Shown: positions 8,137 through 16,326 of the stretch, in pieces
Numbering within the stretch: position 1 is the first letter of the stretch
How the letters are laid out: the number at the start of each line of letters is the position of its first letter
NCBI GenBank assembly: GCA_947649615.1
Contig: CANSSG010000014.1
Location: 1 to 63,472 of the forward strand
DNA length: 63,472 nucleotides
Direction: 5' to 3'
DNA from: an uncultured Clostridia bacterium
GTDB taxonomy: Bacteria > Bacillota > Clostridia > Oscillospirales > Oscillospiraceae
Notes under the pieces: generated by a model
Told to the model about the DNA's origin: nothing
Databases searched by the model: none
Seen by the model: only the letters and a program-made list of their open reading frames with translations
Made by a program: the position numbers and the translations under genes

Positions 8137-9144
8137 ATGGAAAAACAGGTGAAACGGATCGGCGTACTGACCAGCGGCGGCGACGCCCCCGGTATGAACG
8201 CCGCCGTGCGCGGCGTCGTACGCGCCGCGCTCAGCCGCGGCATCGACTGCGTGGGCATCCGGAGAGGTTGGAACGGTCTGATCAACAGCGACTTTATCCG
8301 CATGGATACCTCTTCGGTCAGCCATATCATCAATAAGGGAGGCACCCTGCTCTATACCGCCCGCAGCGAGGAGTTCCGCCATGTGTCCGGCCAGGACAAG
8401 GCCTTGGCGACGTGCAGGCTGCTGGGGTTGGACGCCATCGTGGCAATCGGCGGCGACGGCACCTTCCGGGGCGCGCTGGCCCTGTCCCGCAGAGCCGCCG
8501 AGAAGGGCTATCAGCTCCAGGTGGCCGGAATCCCCGCCACCATCGACAACGATATCGGTTGTTCTTTTTACACCATCGGCTTTGACACCGCCTGCAACAC
8601 CGCCATCGAGTGCATTGACAAGCTGCGGGATACCATGCAGTCTCATGAGCGCTGCTCCGTGGTGGAGGTCATGGGCCGCCACGCGGGGTACCTGGCGCTG
8701 TATGTCGGCATCTCCGTGGGCGCGACCGCTGTGCTGATTCCTGAGCGGGAGCTGGACTTCGAGCGGGATGTGGTGGAGAAAATCCGCCGGGCGCGGCTGG
8801 CCGGTACGACCCATTACATGGTTGTGGTGGCCGAGGGCGCAGGCAATACGATGGAAATCAGCCAGCAAATCCGGGACGAAATCGGATTAGACCCCAGGGT
8901 GACGGTGCTGGGCCACATCCAGCGGGGCGGCGCACCGTCCGCCAGAGACCGGGAGACCGCCAGCCGGATGGGCTATACCGCCGTGGAAGCGATTGCTTCC
9001 AACAGCGGCAACTGCGTGGTCGCTACGCGGGAGGGGCATTTGGTCGTCCTGGATATGGAGGAAGCCCTGGCCATGACCAAGGAGTTTAATATGGAGCGGT
9101 ATGACATCCTGGAGGCATTGACCAACAATCCCGGGATTCATTGA
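8137..9144 (+). CDS. pfkA: ATP-dependent 6-phosphofructokinase
   Basis: A 335-residue bacterial PfkA, which phosphorylates fructose-6-phosphate with ATP in the committed step of glycolysis. Motifs are GVLTSGGDAPGMNAAVR (residues 9-25), GGDGTFRGA (about 105-113), IPATIDNDI, MGRHAGYLA and LGHIQRGGAPSARDR. Gly in GGDGT and Ala in PATIDND are the ATP-type residues, in contrast to the PPi-type paralogue at 25.8 kb. The start at 8137 follows CGGGAGGAAGC; an upstream in-frame ATG overlaps the promoter. This is the likely housekeeping enzyme. Confidence 0.97.
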   Translation: MEKQVKRIGVLTSGGDAPGMNAAVRGVVRAALSRGIDCVGIRRGWNGLINSDFIRMDTSSVSHIINKGGTLLYTARSEEFRHVSGQDKALATCRLLGLDAIVAIGGDGTFRGALALSRRAAEKGYQLQVAGIPATIDNDIGCSFYTIGFDTACNTAIECIDKLRDTMQSHERCSVVEVMGRHAGYLALYVGISVGATAVLIPERELDFERDVVEKIRRARLAGTTHYMVVVAEGAGNTMEISQQIRDEIGLDPRVTVLGHIQRGGAPSARDRETASRMGYTAVEAIASNSGNCVVATREGHLVVLDMEEALAMTKEFNMERYDILEALTNNPGIH

Positions 9145-9167
9145 GTTATTATTGCGTTATTGCAGAA

Positions 9168-9189
9168 GGGGAGCGGCTTGCCGCTCCCC
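9168..9189 (+). terminator. Hairpin after pfkA
   Basis: GGGGAGCGG, a four-base loop and CCGCTCCCC form a perfect 9-bp stem 23 bp after the pfkA stop. There is only a weak T-rich tail (CTAGTATATTT), so termination may be partial. A second imperfect hairpin follows at about 9200-9234, just before the next gene. Confidence 0.55.
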
Positions 9190-9245
9190 CCTAGTATATT
9201 TCTGCATCCGCCCAGGAGGCGGGTGCGGCAGAAGGAGGGAGTCCC

Positions 9246-10070
9246 TTGGATCAATGCTGTCATGTGATGCCGCTCGCGCGGGAACTGGGCCTGCCCGATG
9301 CGGTCTTGGAACCGCTGGAACGGGCGGCGTATGCCTTGCCGGAGTGGGGCTATGAGCGCTTGGCCGCGCCGGAAACGGCGGGGGAGCGGTGGGAAGCTGT
9401 CGCCGCTATGCTGCCGCCGCCGTCGGAGGACGGAGGCATGGGGCAGCTGGCTGCGGCGTTGGCCGGGGCTTGCTGTACAAGGCAGGCGTACCGGCGGCAG
9501 GGCATATCGGATGAGGTTTTTTTGGCAACCATGGGGTGCTTCCGGCGGTTTTTGCGGGAGACCTTCGCCATGACCGGGCGGTGGGCCTTCGACCGGGGGT
9601 TTTGGACCTGGCGGCAGGTGGGATGCAGGCTCTTCCGGCTGGGGACGCTGGAGTTTGAATACTGCGCCGGGGAGGATACGCCTGTACTCCATGTCCATAT
9701 CCCCTCTGACGCGGCGCTCTCCGGGAAGGAGCTGGAACAGTCCTACGCATGGGCGGAACGGTTCTTTGCCGGGGAAGGCAGGGCGGCCTGCTATGGCGGC
9801 GCGCCTGCCGCTATGCGGTGCGAAAGCTGGCTGCTGGCTCCCGCGCTGGAAATGCTGCTGCCGGAGCAGTCCGGCATACGCAGGTTCGCGGCGGATTACC
9901 AGCGGTACGCCGTGGACGAGGATGCTCCGGATTTTTACCAATGGCTGTTCCAATGCGGGGCGGATACGCCTGTGGAGCGTTTGCCGGAGCGGACTTCCTT
10001 GCAGAGAAACGCGAAGCGCTTCCTGCTCGGCGGCGGGAAAATCGGGGCGGCGTCGGGGGAACGAAAGTAA
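9246..10070 (+). CDS. Acyltransferase-domain protein (NAT_N/GNAT_C type)
   Basis: A 274-residue protein with a helical N-terminal half and a C-terminal GNAT-like fold. Resemblance to the NAT_N plus GNAT_C acyltransferases rests on the stretch around residues 100-160: FLRETF, WAFDRGFWTWRQ, GCRLFRLGTLEFEY and LHVHIPSDAALS. Such proteins are presumed acyl-CoA-dependent transferases, and their substrates are generally unknown. The start is TTG at 9246 with AAGGAGGGAG upstream; no nearby ATG fits better. The gene stands between pfkA and an AAA ATPase, each with its own promoter, so the context gives no job. Confidence 0.65.
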   Translation: MDQCCHVMPLARELGLPDAVLEPLERAAYALPEWGYERLAAPETAGERWEAVAAMLPPPSEDGGMGQLAAALAGACCTRQAYRRQGISDEVFLATMGCFRRFLRETFAMTGRWAFDRGFWTWRQVGCRLFRLGTLEFEYCAGEDTPVLHVHIPSDAALSGKELEQSYAWAERFFAGEGRAACYGGAPAAMRCESWLLAPALEMLLPEQSGIRRFAADYQRYAVDEDAPDFYQWLFQCGADTPVERLPERTSLQRNAKRFLLGGGKIGAASGERK

Positions 10071-10099
10071 TTTACTTCCAGGCCCAGTTGTGCTATACT
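10071..10099 (+). promoter_or_regulatory. Promoter of the AAA ATPase gene
   Basis: TTTACT at 10071-10076 directly after the upstream stop, a 17-bp spacer and TATACT at 10094-10099, followed by AAAGGAG at 10113-10119. Confidence 0.7.
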
Positions 10100-10125
10100 G
10101 AGGAAAAATGGCAAAGGAGCGGCCT

Positions 10126-11757
10126 ATGAGCAAGAATTTTCATCGTGACTACGCCGAGAGCGTGGGGCATTTCTGTCAGAGCATCCCAGGGGGCTTGGGG
10201 ATTTCCGCCCAGGAAATCGACACCTATTTCCGCGCCTGCACCCTCTGCCTCTGGGCGGTGGGCGGCGAAGCCGGCGGGGGCCGGGGAGGCGATGTGATCG
10301 GGATCAACCAGATCTATACCGACCGGCAGGTGAAGTTTTCGCCCGCGCAGTTTGACAAGGCCATCGCCTATTATCAGGCAAACCCCCATTATACCGTGGG
10401 CGTACCGGAGTTTTTCCAAAAGCTGGCGGATGCGGACGCCGCCAGCGGTACTGCTTACAGCCGCACTTTTGCGGAGGTGCAGAAAAATTTGCTCATGCTT
10501 TGCGCCGCCTATGACGGGGCGTTCTCCTTCGCGGAAAGCCGGAGGATTACCCTGCTCTATGACCAGCTCGTCCAGTGCGCCGACAAGGCCGGGGTCTCCG
10601 CCGGGAACGCTACGCCGGGTCCGGACGACTATCTGGGAAGCGCACCCAGCCTGTCCGCCGCCCCGCCCCGGGACGCGGGGAAGGAACTCAATGATTTGAT
10701 GGACGATTTGGGCAAGGTCCTTAGCCGGGACAAAAAGCGGAACCTCTTCGACGATTTCTACGGCGCGCCCCCACGGCCGGAAAAACCGGCGCCAGGCGAC
10801 CCGATGTCCCCCCTGCCTGTGGCGGGCGGGCCGGAACCGGCTAAGCCGGACGCAGCGTCCAGCGGCTCCGCCGCGCCGGAGGAAGAACCGGCGGCGCCAA
10901 AGCCTACGCTGGAGGAAGCGATGGCGGAATTGGACGGGTTGATCGGGCTGGACGTGGTGAAAAAAGACGTGGACAGCTTGGTCAACCTGGTGAAGGTCCG
11001 CCGCCTGCGGCAGGAACGGGGGATGAAAACCCCCGACATGTCCTTCCACCTGGTGTTCTCCGGCAATCCGGGTACCGGCAAGACTACCGTGGCGCGGATC
11101 GTGGGGAAGGTCTACAGCGCGCTAGGGATACTCTCTAAAGGGCATCTGGTGGAGGTGGACCGCTCCGGGCTGGTGGCCGGGTATGTGGGACAGACCGCCA
11201 TCAAAACCCAGGAGGTAATCGCCAAGGCCCTGGGCGGGGTGCTGTTTATTGATGAAGCGTACACCTTGGCACCAGAAAACGCGGACAAGGACTTCGGCCA
11301 GGAAGCTATCGACACCATCCTGAAGGCGATGGAAGACCACCGGGATGATTTCGTGGTTATCGTGGCGGGGTATGCGACGCTGATGCCCAGGTTTATTGAC
11401 TCGAACCCGGGGCTGAAATCCAGGTTCAACAAGTACTTGTTCTTCGAGGATTACAACGGGGACCAGCTTTTCGAGATTTTCCAGGGCCGGGTAAAACGCA
11501 ACGACTACCGGCTGGATGACGCCGCCGAAGCGGCGGTAAAAGACCATTTGCAGGAGCTTTACGAGGACCGGGACGGGAACTTCGGCAACGCCCGGGATGT
11601 GCGCAACCTCTTCGAGAAAATTGTCGCCGCGCAGGCCGACCGGGTGGCAGGGTTGGAAAATCCTTCCGATGAGGATATCTCTACGATTACTGTGGAGGAT
11701 TTGAAGGAGTTGATGGATGTTCCCCTGCGGCCTGCTGCGGATGAGGGGGTGGAATGA
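10126..11757 (+). CDS. SpoVK/CbbX-like AAA ATPase
   Basis: A 543-residue protein. The N-terminal third is a helical region, followed by a Pro/Ala/Glu-rich linker (residues about 205-265) and a C-terminal AAA+ module. Visible are Walker A GNPGTGKTTVAR, Walker B VLFIDEAYTL, sensor-1 region VVIVAGYATLM and arginine-finger region NPGLKSRFNKY. This arrangement matches SpoVK/CbbX-type ATPases, which remodel protein partners as hexamers; CbbX works on Rubisco and SpoVK acts in sporulation. The start at 10126 is chosen over ATG 10108 because AAAGGAG lies between them. Role here unknown; sporulation is plausible. Confidence 0.88.
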   Translation: MSKNFHRDYAESVGHFCQSIPGGLGISAQEIDTYFRACTLCLWAVGGEAGGGRGGDVIGINQIYTDRQVKFSPAQFDKAIAYYQANPHYTVGVPEFFQKLADADAASGTAYSRTFAEVQKNLLMLCAAYDGAFSFAESRRITLLYDQLVQCADKAGVSAGNATPGPDDYLGSAPSLSAAPPRDAGKELNDLMDDLGKVLSRDKKRNLFDDFYGAPPRPEKPAPGDPMSPLPVAGGPEPAKPDAASSGSAAPEEEPAAPKPTLEEAMAELDGLIGLDVVKKDVDSLVNLVKVRRLRQERGMKTPDMSFHLVFSGNPGTGKTTVARIVGKVYSALGILSKGHLVEVDRSGLVAGYVGQTAIKTQEVIAKALGGVLFIDEAYTLAPENADKDFGQEAIDTILKAMEDHRDDFVVIVAGYATLMPRFIDSNPGLKSRFNKYLFFEDYNGDQLFEIFQGRVKRNDYRLDDAAEAAVKDHLQELYEDRDGNFGNARDVRNLFEKIVAAQADRVAGLENPSDEDISTITVEDLKELMDVPLRPAADEGVE

Positions 11758-11769
11758 GGGTGGGGTTCT

Positions 11770-11808
11770 GCGTGTTAAAAAAGATGCGAAGTATCTTTTT
11801 TGACACGC
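11770..11808 (+). terminator. Palindromic terminator after the AAA ATPase gene
   Basis: GCGTG, AAAAAAGAT, a 7-nt loop, ATCTTTTTT and CACGC form a near-perfect hairpin with an A/T-rich stem starting 13 bp after the stop. The T-run inside the 3' arm makes it a likely intrinsic terminator in both directions. Confidence 0.65.
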
Positions 11809-11928
11809 ACTGGAATGGTACATCCGCATACAACCTGCGGCATCTATCCCGCTTCCACGCCGCGCACGGAAACGTTAACCCCAGGGCCTATAGCGTGTTC
11901 GTGAAATTTTCTGGCATCGAGCTTTTTA

Positions 11929-12086
11929 GGGCATGTTTGAAAAAGGCAAGACGGCCATATGGCGGCTCTTTTTCCTTCGGGCGGCGTCAAAAATCGCAGA
12001 AATACACCAAGTATTCCTGCGATTTTTGCCTTGCACGAAGAAAAATAGCTTGCCACTGGTCGTTTTGCTATTTATCAAACATGCCC
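11929..12086. mobile_element. 158-bp palindromic MITE with TA flanks
   Basis: The ends are GGGCATGTTTGA and its perfect complement TCAAACATGCCC. Similarity between arms continues inwards, so the whole element folds as one long imperfect hairpin whose tip is AATAC, 5 nt, GTATT near 12010-12025. TA dinucleotides flank both ends (11927-11928 and 12087-12088), as expected for a TA target duplication of the Tc1/mariner-IS630 type. It has no coding capacity and fills most of the 344-bp gap between the AAA ATPase and bactofilin genes. Confidence 0.75.
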
Positions 12087-12101
12087 TATGTGTATAAGTC
12101 C

Positions 12102-12518
12102 TTAATTTTTCTTTTTTGGCATGGTGCAGCGTCCGTTAAGCCGGCCGCCGTCCATCACTTCCAGCGACGGCGTAGACGCGTCCCCTTCCACGCTGCCGGT
12201 TTTCTCCAGCAGCAGGCGCTCCCTGGCAGAGACGGTACCCTCTACACAGCCCGCAACACGAATCACATCCGCCGTGACCGGACCCTTGACCAGTCCCGTA
12301 GGGGCCACAATCACCGCGCCCTTCAGGTTCAGTTCGCCCTCTACGGTGCCTTCCACCTGAATCACGCCCTCGCCCTGTAAATTGCCGGTAACGGTAGCGC
12401 CGGCGGCAATCACGGTGCTGCTAGGCGGTTCGGGCAGCGTAGGAAGGTCCTCATACTGCTCCTGGACCAGAGCATCCTCATCCTCGGCAATCCGCGCCGG
12501 CTTCCCAAAGAAACCCAT
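12102..12518 (-). CDS. Bactofilin (polymer-forming cytoskeletal protein)
   Basis: A 138-residue bactofilin. Its central part is a right-handed beta-helix of short hydrophobic repeats: SSTVIAAGATVTGNLQGEGVI, VEGTVEGELNLKG, VIVAPTGLVKGPV and IRVAGCVEGTVSARE. Acidic and proline-rich tails flank it. Bactofilins polymerise without nucleotide and organise cell-wall enzymes or polar structures at the membrane. The start at 12518 has AGAGGATC upstream; a longer in-frame version would begin inside the upstream region and lacks a ribosome-binding site. It follows a lipoprotein gene on the same strand after 122 bp. Confidence 0.9.
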   Translation of the reverse strand: MGFFGKPARIAEDEDALVQEQYEDLPTLPEPPSSTVIAAGATVTGNLQGEGVIQVEGTVEGELNLKGAVIVAPTGLVKGPVTADVIRVAGCVEGTVSARERLLLEKTGSVEGDASTPSLEVMDGGRLNGRCTMPKKKN

Positions 12519-12640
12519 AGTGATCCTCTCCTTTATGTAAAAGTTTCCCAATCCGGACCAAATGCCGGAAGTCAGGCCTATTTTACCACAACTTCCCCCT
12601 CTTGGCAAGGGCGGAAAAGGGGGGAGTGTGCGGACAAAGG

Positions 12641-14074
12641 TCACATCTGCTCGCTGAGGTACAGCCCCACCCGGTTGTCCAGCAGCCGGAGCATATCGTC
12701 CATGGATTTATCCCCCGCGAAATAAGGCCCGACCGTCTCCCAGACAATGTCGGACAGCGCATCGTCCGGCCAATAAATTTCGTCCGTACTGTTGATCATC
12801 GCTTCAAACCGCGCAAGGTGTTCCTCGCCAGGCGCTTCCACCTTGAAGAGCCTTTCCCCCAGCGGGCCGGCCCCAACCTCAGTTATGCCGCGCTCATACG
12901 TCAAATCAATTTCTGTGCCTAAATCGTAATTTGCCTGATTAACGCATGTCTTGATCGTAACATGCTTGCGCATCTCCAGCATTTCGCTATACTTATATTC
13001 TTTCGTCAGCACTTTCCGCATAAATGCCCATGCCGTCTCTTTATTCCGGCAGGTGGAGGACATGGCCAGCTTACTGCCATGCAGGTTAAAAAAGCTTCCC
13101 AGGCTGCCGTCCGCCGTAGGATACCCGACATAAGCGGCAGGCTCTCCCCAAAAGACATCCAAAGAGGCGAGGTACCACATTGCGGCAACCGTCACAGTCT
13201 CCAACATCTGCTCCCCGCTCAAAATCCGGTCCAGCAGCTCCGCCCTGATTTCATCCTGGGAAAGCGTGGTTTTGAACTCTTCCGGGAAGGCCTCTAAAAA
13301 CGCCACCATATCCCGGAACCCCTGGCTGTCAAAGGAGGTTTCTCCGGTCTCCATATCGACATACTGGTCCAGCAGGGGGGCGCAGAGCATGGAAAACACA
13401 TCCCGCCTTGTGGCGTTATACCGCAGCAGCGTAGCCCCCTCCGGCATGGTGGAATACGCTTCCATCAGCTCTCCCAGCGTCCAGCCCGACCGGCCGCCTA
13501 CGACCCGCTTCGGGGCGATCATCGTCGTGATGGAGAAATCCGGGAAAATCATATATAGGCCCCCGTTCACCTCCGCCGCCTTCAGCGGCGGCATAAGGAC
13601 GCCGTCCAACCCCAAATTCGGGTCGTTTTCGATATAAGGCCACAGGTCTTCCAGATAGCCCTTCTGGACCAGCTGCCGGTAAGGCATCCAATATTCGCCC
13701 TCCGGCCGCTTCCGGTAGGGCAGATCCGACCATGCAGCGTCAATGTTTGCCCCGCTGCCCATCCGGTGCAATTCCATAATATCCGGAACCTGGCCCAGCG
13801 CAAGCTCCGTAAAGAGCCGTTCCACGCCGTTTTCATCGGAATAATCCCGTACCTCAATCTTGGAATCCTCATGGGCCAAATTGAATTTTCTCACGGATAT
13901 CATAAAATCTTCCGTCACCGGGTTCAGCGCGGCATAGACCAGCGCGCCCTCGTCCCGTTCCAATTCCGGCGCAGGCGTCTCTAATGAAACCTGGTCCTCT
14001 CCGCCTGCGGCGCATGCGGTCAAAACCATCACCGCTAAAAATAGAATGCAACGCCATATTTGCCGCCTTTTCAT
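12641..14074 (-). CDS. Orphan extracellular solute-binding lipoprotein (family 1)
   Basis: A 477-residue lipoprotein. The signal segment has basic residues, a hydrophobic core and lipobox VLTAC with Cys21. The rest resembles family 1 (sugar-type) ABC solute-binding proteins, with an N-terminal alpha/beta lobe (residues about 45-160), the LGSFFNLHGSKLAMSSTCRNKETAWAFMRKVL segment typical of that fold, and a helical C-terminus. No permease or ATPase gene is adjacent, so it either shares a transporter encoded elsewhere or acts as a sensor or wall-associated binding protein. Ligand unknown. Confidence 0.8.
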   Translation of the reverse strand: MKRRQIWRCILFLAVMVLTACAAGGEDQVSLETPAPELERDEGALVYAALNPVTEDFMISVRKFNLAHEDSKIEVRDYSDENGVERLFTELALGQVPDIMELHRMGSGANIDAAWSDLPYRKRPEGEYWMPYRQLVQKGYLEDLWPYIENDPNLGLDGVLMPPLKAAEVNGGLYMIFPDFSITTMIAPKRVVGGRSGWTLGELMEAYSTMPEGATLLRYNATRRDVFSMLCAPLLDQYVDMETGETSFDSQGFRDMVAFLEAFPEEFKTTLSQDEIRAELLDRILSGEQMLETVTVAAMWYLASLDVFWGEPAAYVGYPTADGSLGSFFNLHGSKLAMSSTCRNKETAWAFMRKVLTKEYKYSEMLEMRKHVTIKTCVNQANYDLGTEIDLTYERGITEVGAGPLGERLFKVEAPGEEHLARFEAMINSTDEIYWPDDALSDIVWETVGPYFAGDKSMDDMLRLLDNRVGLYLSEQM

Positions 14075-14202
14075 AATCGTCCCCCTCCCAGCGTGATGCT
14101 ATGCCAATATTTTACCACGCCCGCCCGCAGGACGCAACCAGGAAATTTTCGCGGCGGCTGCCGCTATAAAAATCCGGCGGCCCGCCCCTGGTAAAAATCC
14201 AC

Positions 14203-14231
14203 TTGCGGTAACGGAGAAAATCAGCTATAAT
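14203..14231 (+). promoter_or_regulatory. Promoter of the zinc-ribbon protein gene
   Basis: TTGCGG at 14203-14208, a 17-bp spacer and a perfect TATAAT at 14226-14231, 45 bp before the ATG. GAAAGGAG precedes the start. Confidence 0.8.
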
Positions 14232-14276
14232 GAGCCTATCGAACGGCCCGTACGCCAAAAACGAAAGGAGCGCAAC

Positions 14277-14651
14277 ATGAGTTATTTTGAGGAAGTGACC
14301 CAAAAAGCGAAAGCCGCCGTCTCCACCGCCGCTGTAAAGGCCCGGGAGGTAGCCGATTCTGCGAAGATTTCCGCCGCAATCATCGCGGAGAAGCGCGAAT
14401 TGGACAAGAACTACCGTACATTAGGCCAATGGTACGCCTGTGAGCATGGGGATGGCGAGACGCCGGAGGCGGTGGCGGACGTCATGGCGGCCATTCGCGC
14501 TTCCCAGCAGAAGATTGCCGAACTGCAAGCCAGCCGGGACGCCGCCGAAAATGCGGAATGCAGCCAGGCGGAGGAAGGCGCGGTATGCCCCGTCTGCGGC
14601 AAGATCAGCGACAGCAAATTCTGCCCCCACTGCGGCGCGCCAATGGCGTAA
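14277..14651 (+). CDS. Small helical protein with C-terminal zinc ribbon
   Basis: A 124-residue protein. The first 95 residues are predicted helical and alanine-rich, with heptad-like segments (VTQKAKAAVSTAAVKAREVADSAK, then EKRELDKNYRTLGQWYACEH). The C-terminus is a rubredoxin-like zinc ribbon with CPVCGKISDSKFCPHCG at about 102-118. Such proteins are widespread in Clostridia and of unknown role, perhaps oligomeric scaffolds. A hairpin terminator follows closely, and an AraC regulator lies downstream. Confidence 0.75.
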   Translation: MSYFEEVTQKAKAAVSTAAVKAREVADSAKISAAIIAEKRELDKNYRTLGQWYACEHGDGETPEAVADVMAAIRASQQKIAELQASRDAAENAECSQAEEGAVCPVCGKISDSKFCPHCGAPMA

Positions 14652-14677
14652 GCCGCCGGAACCGGAGGAACAAACCC

Positions 14678-14711
14678 AAAAATGAGGAGCCGGACCCGGC
14701 TCCTCATTTTC
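14678..14711 (+). terminator. Intrinsic terminator after the zinc-ribbon gene
   Basis: AAAAATGAGGAGCCGG and its complement CCGGCTCCTCATTTT form a strong GC-rich hairpin with A and T tracts on the two sides, so it may work in both directions. It separates the zinc-ribbon gene from the araC-like gene. Confidence 0.8.
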
Positions 14712-14729
14712 ATACACACGGAGGCTGCT

Positions 14730-15575
14730 ATGTTGGACAGAAGCGAAATTGGCAAGCGCGGGTACCTCAACGACCCTTACCGGCTGTTCCACCTGCGGGA
14801 CGACCGTGCGCTGAAGCTGGACTACCACTACCACGAGTTTGACAAGCTGGTCCTGCTGCTGGGCGGCAGGGTGACCTATCATATTGAAGGGAAATGCTAC
14901 CCGCTCCAGCCTATGGACATCCTGTTGGTCAGCCGCAACCTGATCCACCTGCCGGTAGTGGAGGACGGCCAGGGCTACGAACGGATGGTCCTATGGCTAG
15001 GCCGGGACTTCATGTCCCGCTACAGCACCCCGGATGCGGATCTATCGGACTGCTTCCGCCTGACAGCCCAGCGGGGCGTCCACCTCCACCGCCCCCGGGG
15101 CGAGGAGCGGGAACGCTGGCGCGGCCTGTTCGAGCGGGTGGAAGCGGCGGGACGCGAGGAGGGCTTTGCCGCCGGCCTGCTGGCGGACACCTATGTTTTG
15201 CAGCTTTTGATCTCCCTCAACCGGGCGGTGGCGGGCGCCTGGGAGGAAGCCGATACCGCCGCCTACCGCTTCGACCCGAAGATGGAGGAGGTCACCCGCT
15301 ACATTATGGCCCATCTGGTGGAGGAACTGAGCATCGACCATTTATCCAGCATCTTTTTCCTCAGCCGCTATTACCTCATGCACCGTTTTAAGGAGGTCTA
15401 CGGCTGTTCCGTCCACCAATACATCCGCCAGAAGCGCCTCCAGCAGGCCGCCGAAGCCATCCGGCGCGACGTTCCGGTATTGAAGGCCGCCGAGGACGCG
15501 GGGTTTGGCGATTATTCCGTATTCCTGCGGGCCTTCCGCGCCGCGTATGGGAAAAGCCCCCGGGAGTGGAAGTGA
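14730..15575 (+). CDS. AraC-family regulator with cupin sensor
   Basis: A 281-residue AraC regulator. The N-terminal cupin domain (residues about 15-100) reads YHYHEFDKLVLLLGG, TYHIEGKCYPLQPMDILLVS. The C-terminal double HTH (about 180-281) includes LSIDHLSSIFFLSRYYLMHRFK and VLKAAEDAGFGDYSVFLRAFRAAYGKSPREW. The start at 14730 has ACGGAGG upstream; an in-frame ATG at 14682 lies in the terminator hairpin. It points at the convergent response-regulator gene 4 bp away, so the two operons end against each other. Target genes unknown. Confidence 0.92.
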   Translation: MLDRSEIGKRGYLNDPYRLFHLRDDRALKLDYHYHEFDKLVLLLGGRVTYHIEGKCYPLQPMDILLVSRNLIHLPVVEDGQGYERMVLWLGRDFMSRYSTPDADLSDCFRLTAQRGVHLHRPRGEERERWRGLFERVEAAGREEGFAAGLLADTYVLQLLISLNRAVAGAWEEADTAAYRFDPKMEEVTRYIMAHLVEELSIDHLSSIFFLSRYYLMHRFKEVYGCSVHQYIRQKRLQQAAEAIRRDVPVLKAAEDAGFGDYSVFLRAFRAAYGKSPREWK

Positions 15576-15579
15576 GAAG

Positions 15580-16326
15580 CTACCGGCACCTGTCCTGGTA
15601 TTCCGAAGGGGTGACGCCCACCAATTTTTTGAAGGTGCTCCCGAAGTAGGCTACATCCCGGTACCCTACCATTTCAGCCACCTCATAGACCTTATACCGG
15701 CAGTCTTGCAGCAGCTTCATGGCGGTATGTACGCGGTATTGCGTAAGGTAGCCGATGACGGTATAGCTGGTCTCCTTTTTAAAGACGTGGCTGAGGTGTC
15801 CCTCGCTGACCCCCAGATGCGCGGCGATGGCCGTAATGGAGATATCCTGGTCCCCGTAGTGCCTGCCGATATATTCCAGGGCTTGCAGGACATATTTGCT
15901 CTTATCGCCCTTAGCCAGGGGCAGCGCGTCCTGGGGCGTCATCGCGGTTAATTCCTGCTCCTTCCGGCGCACCTTGTCGATGGCGGCAGTCAATTCCTGG
16001 TCCCGGAAGGGCTTAAGCAGATAATCGTCCGCCCCAAGCTGCAAGGCGCTGCGGGCGTAAGAAAAGTCGCTGTGGGCGGTGAGGATGATGACGTGGGCGC
16101 GGCACCCCTGCCCCCGGAGCTGGTTGATCATCTCAATCCCGTCCATCCGCGGCATCCGGACGTCGGTGATAATCAAATTGGGCTTGTACCGCTGGACGGC
16201 GGCGATCCCCTCTTCGCCGTTTGCGGCTTCGCCCACTACCACGCATCCCCGGGACGCCCAATCCACCCCCAGCACGATACCCCGCCGGACCAATTCCTCG
16301 TCGTCAACAATCAAAACCTTCAGCAT
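15580..16326 (-). CDS. AraC-type response regulator (HptR/YesN-like)
   Basis: A 248-residue two-component response regulator. The receiver domain (1-120) has the acidic pair DDE at 8-10, phosphorylation site Asp55 in IITDVRMP, and Lys in LLKPF. A linker leads to an AraC double HTH (about 150-248) containing ISITAIAAHLGVSEGHLSHVFKKE and VYEVAEMVGYRDVAYFGSTFKKLVGVTPSEY. Its start overlaps the end of the histidine kinase gene by 23 bp, which indicates translational coupling. It is the third gene of the binding protein-kinase-regulator unit and probably activates an uptake gene outside the window. Confidence 0.94.
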   Translation of the reverse strand: MLKVLIVDDEELVRRGIVLGVDWASRGCVVVGEAANGEEGIAAVQRYKPNLIITDVRMPRMDGIEMINQLRGQGCRAHVIILTAHSDFSYARSALQLGADDYLLKPFRDQELTAAIDKVRRKEQELTAMTPQDALPLAKGDKSKYVLQALEYIGRHYGDQDISITAIAAHLGVSEGHLSHVFKKETSYTVIGYLTQYRVHTAMKLLQDCRYKVYEVAEMVGYRDVAYFGSTFKKLVGVTPSEYQDRCR

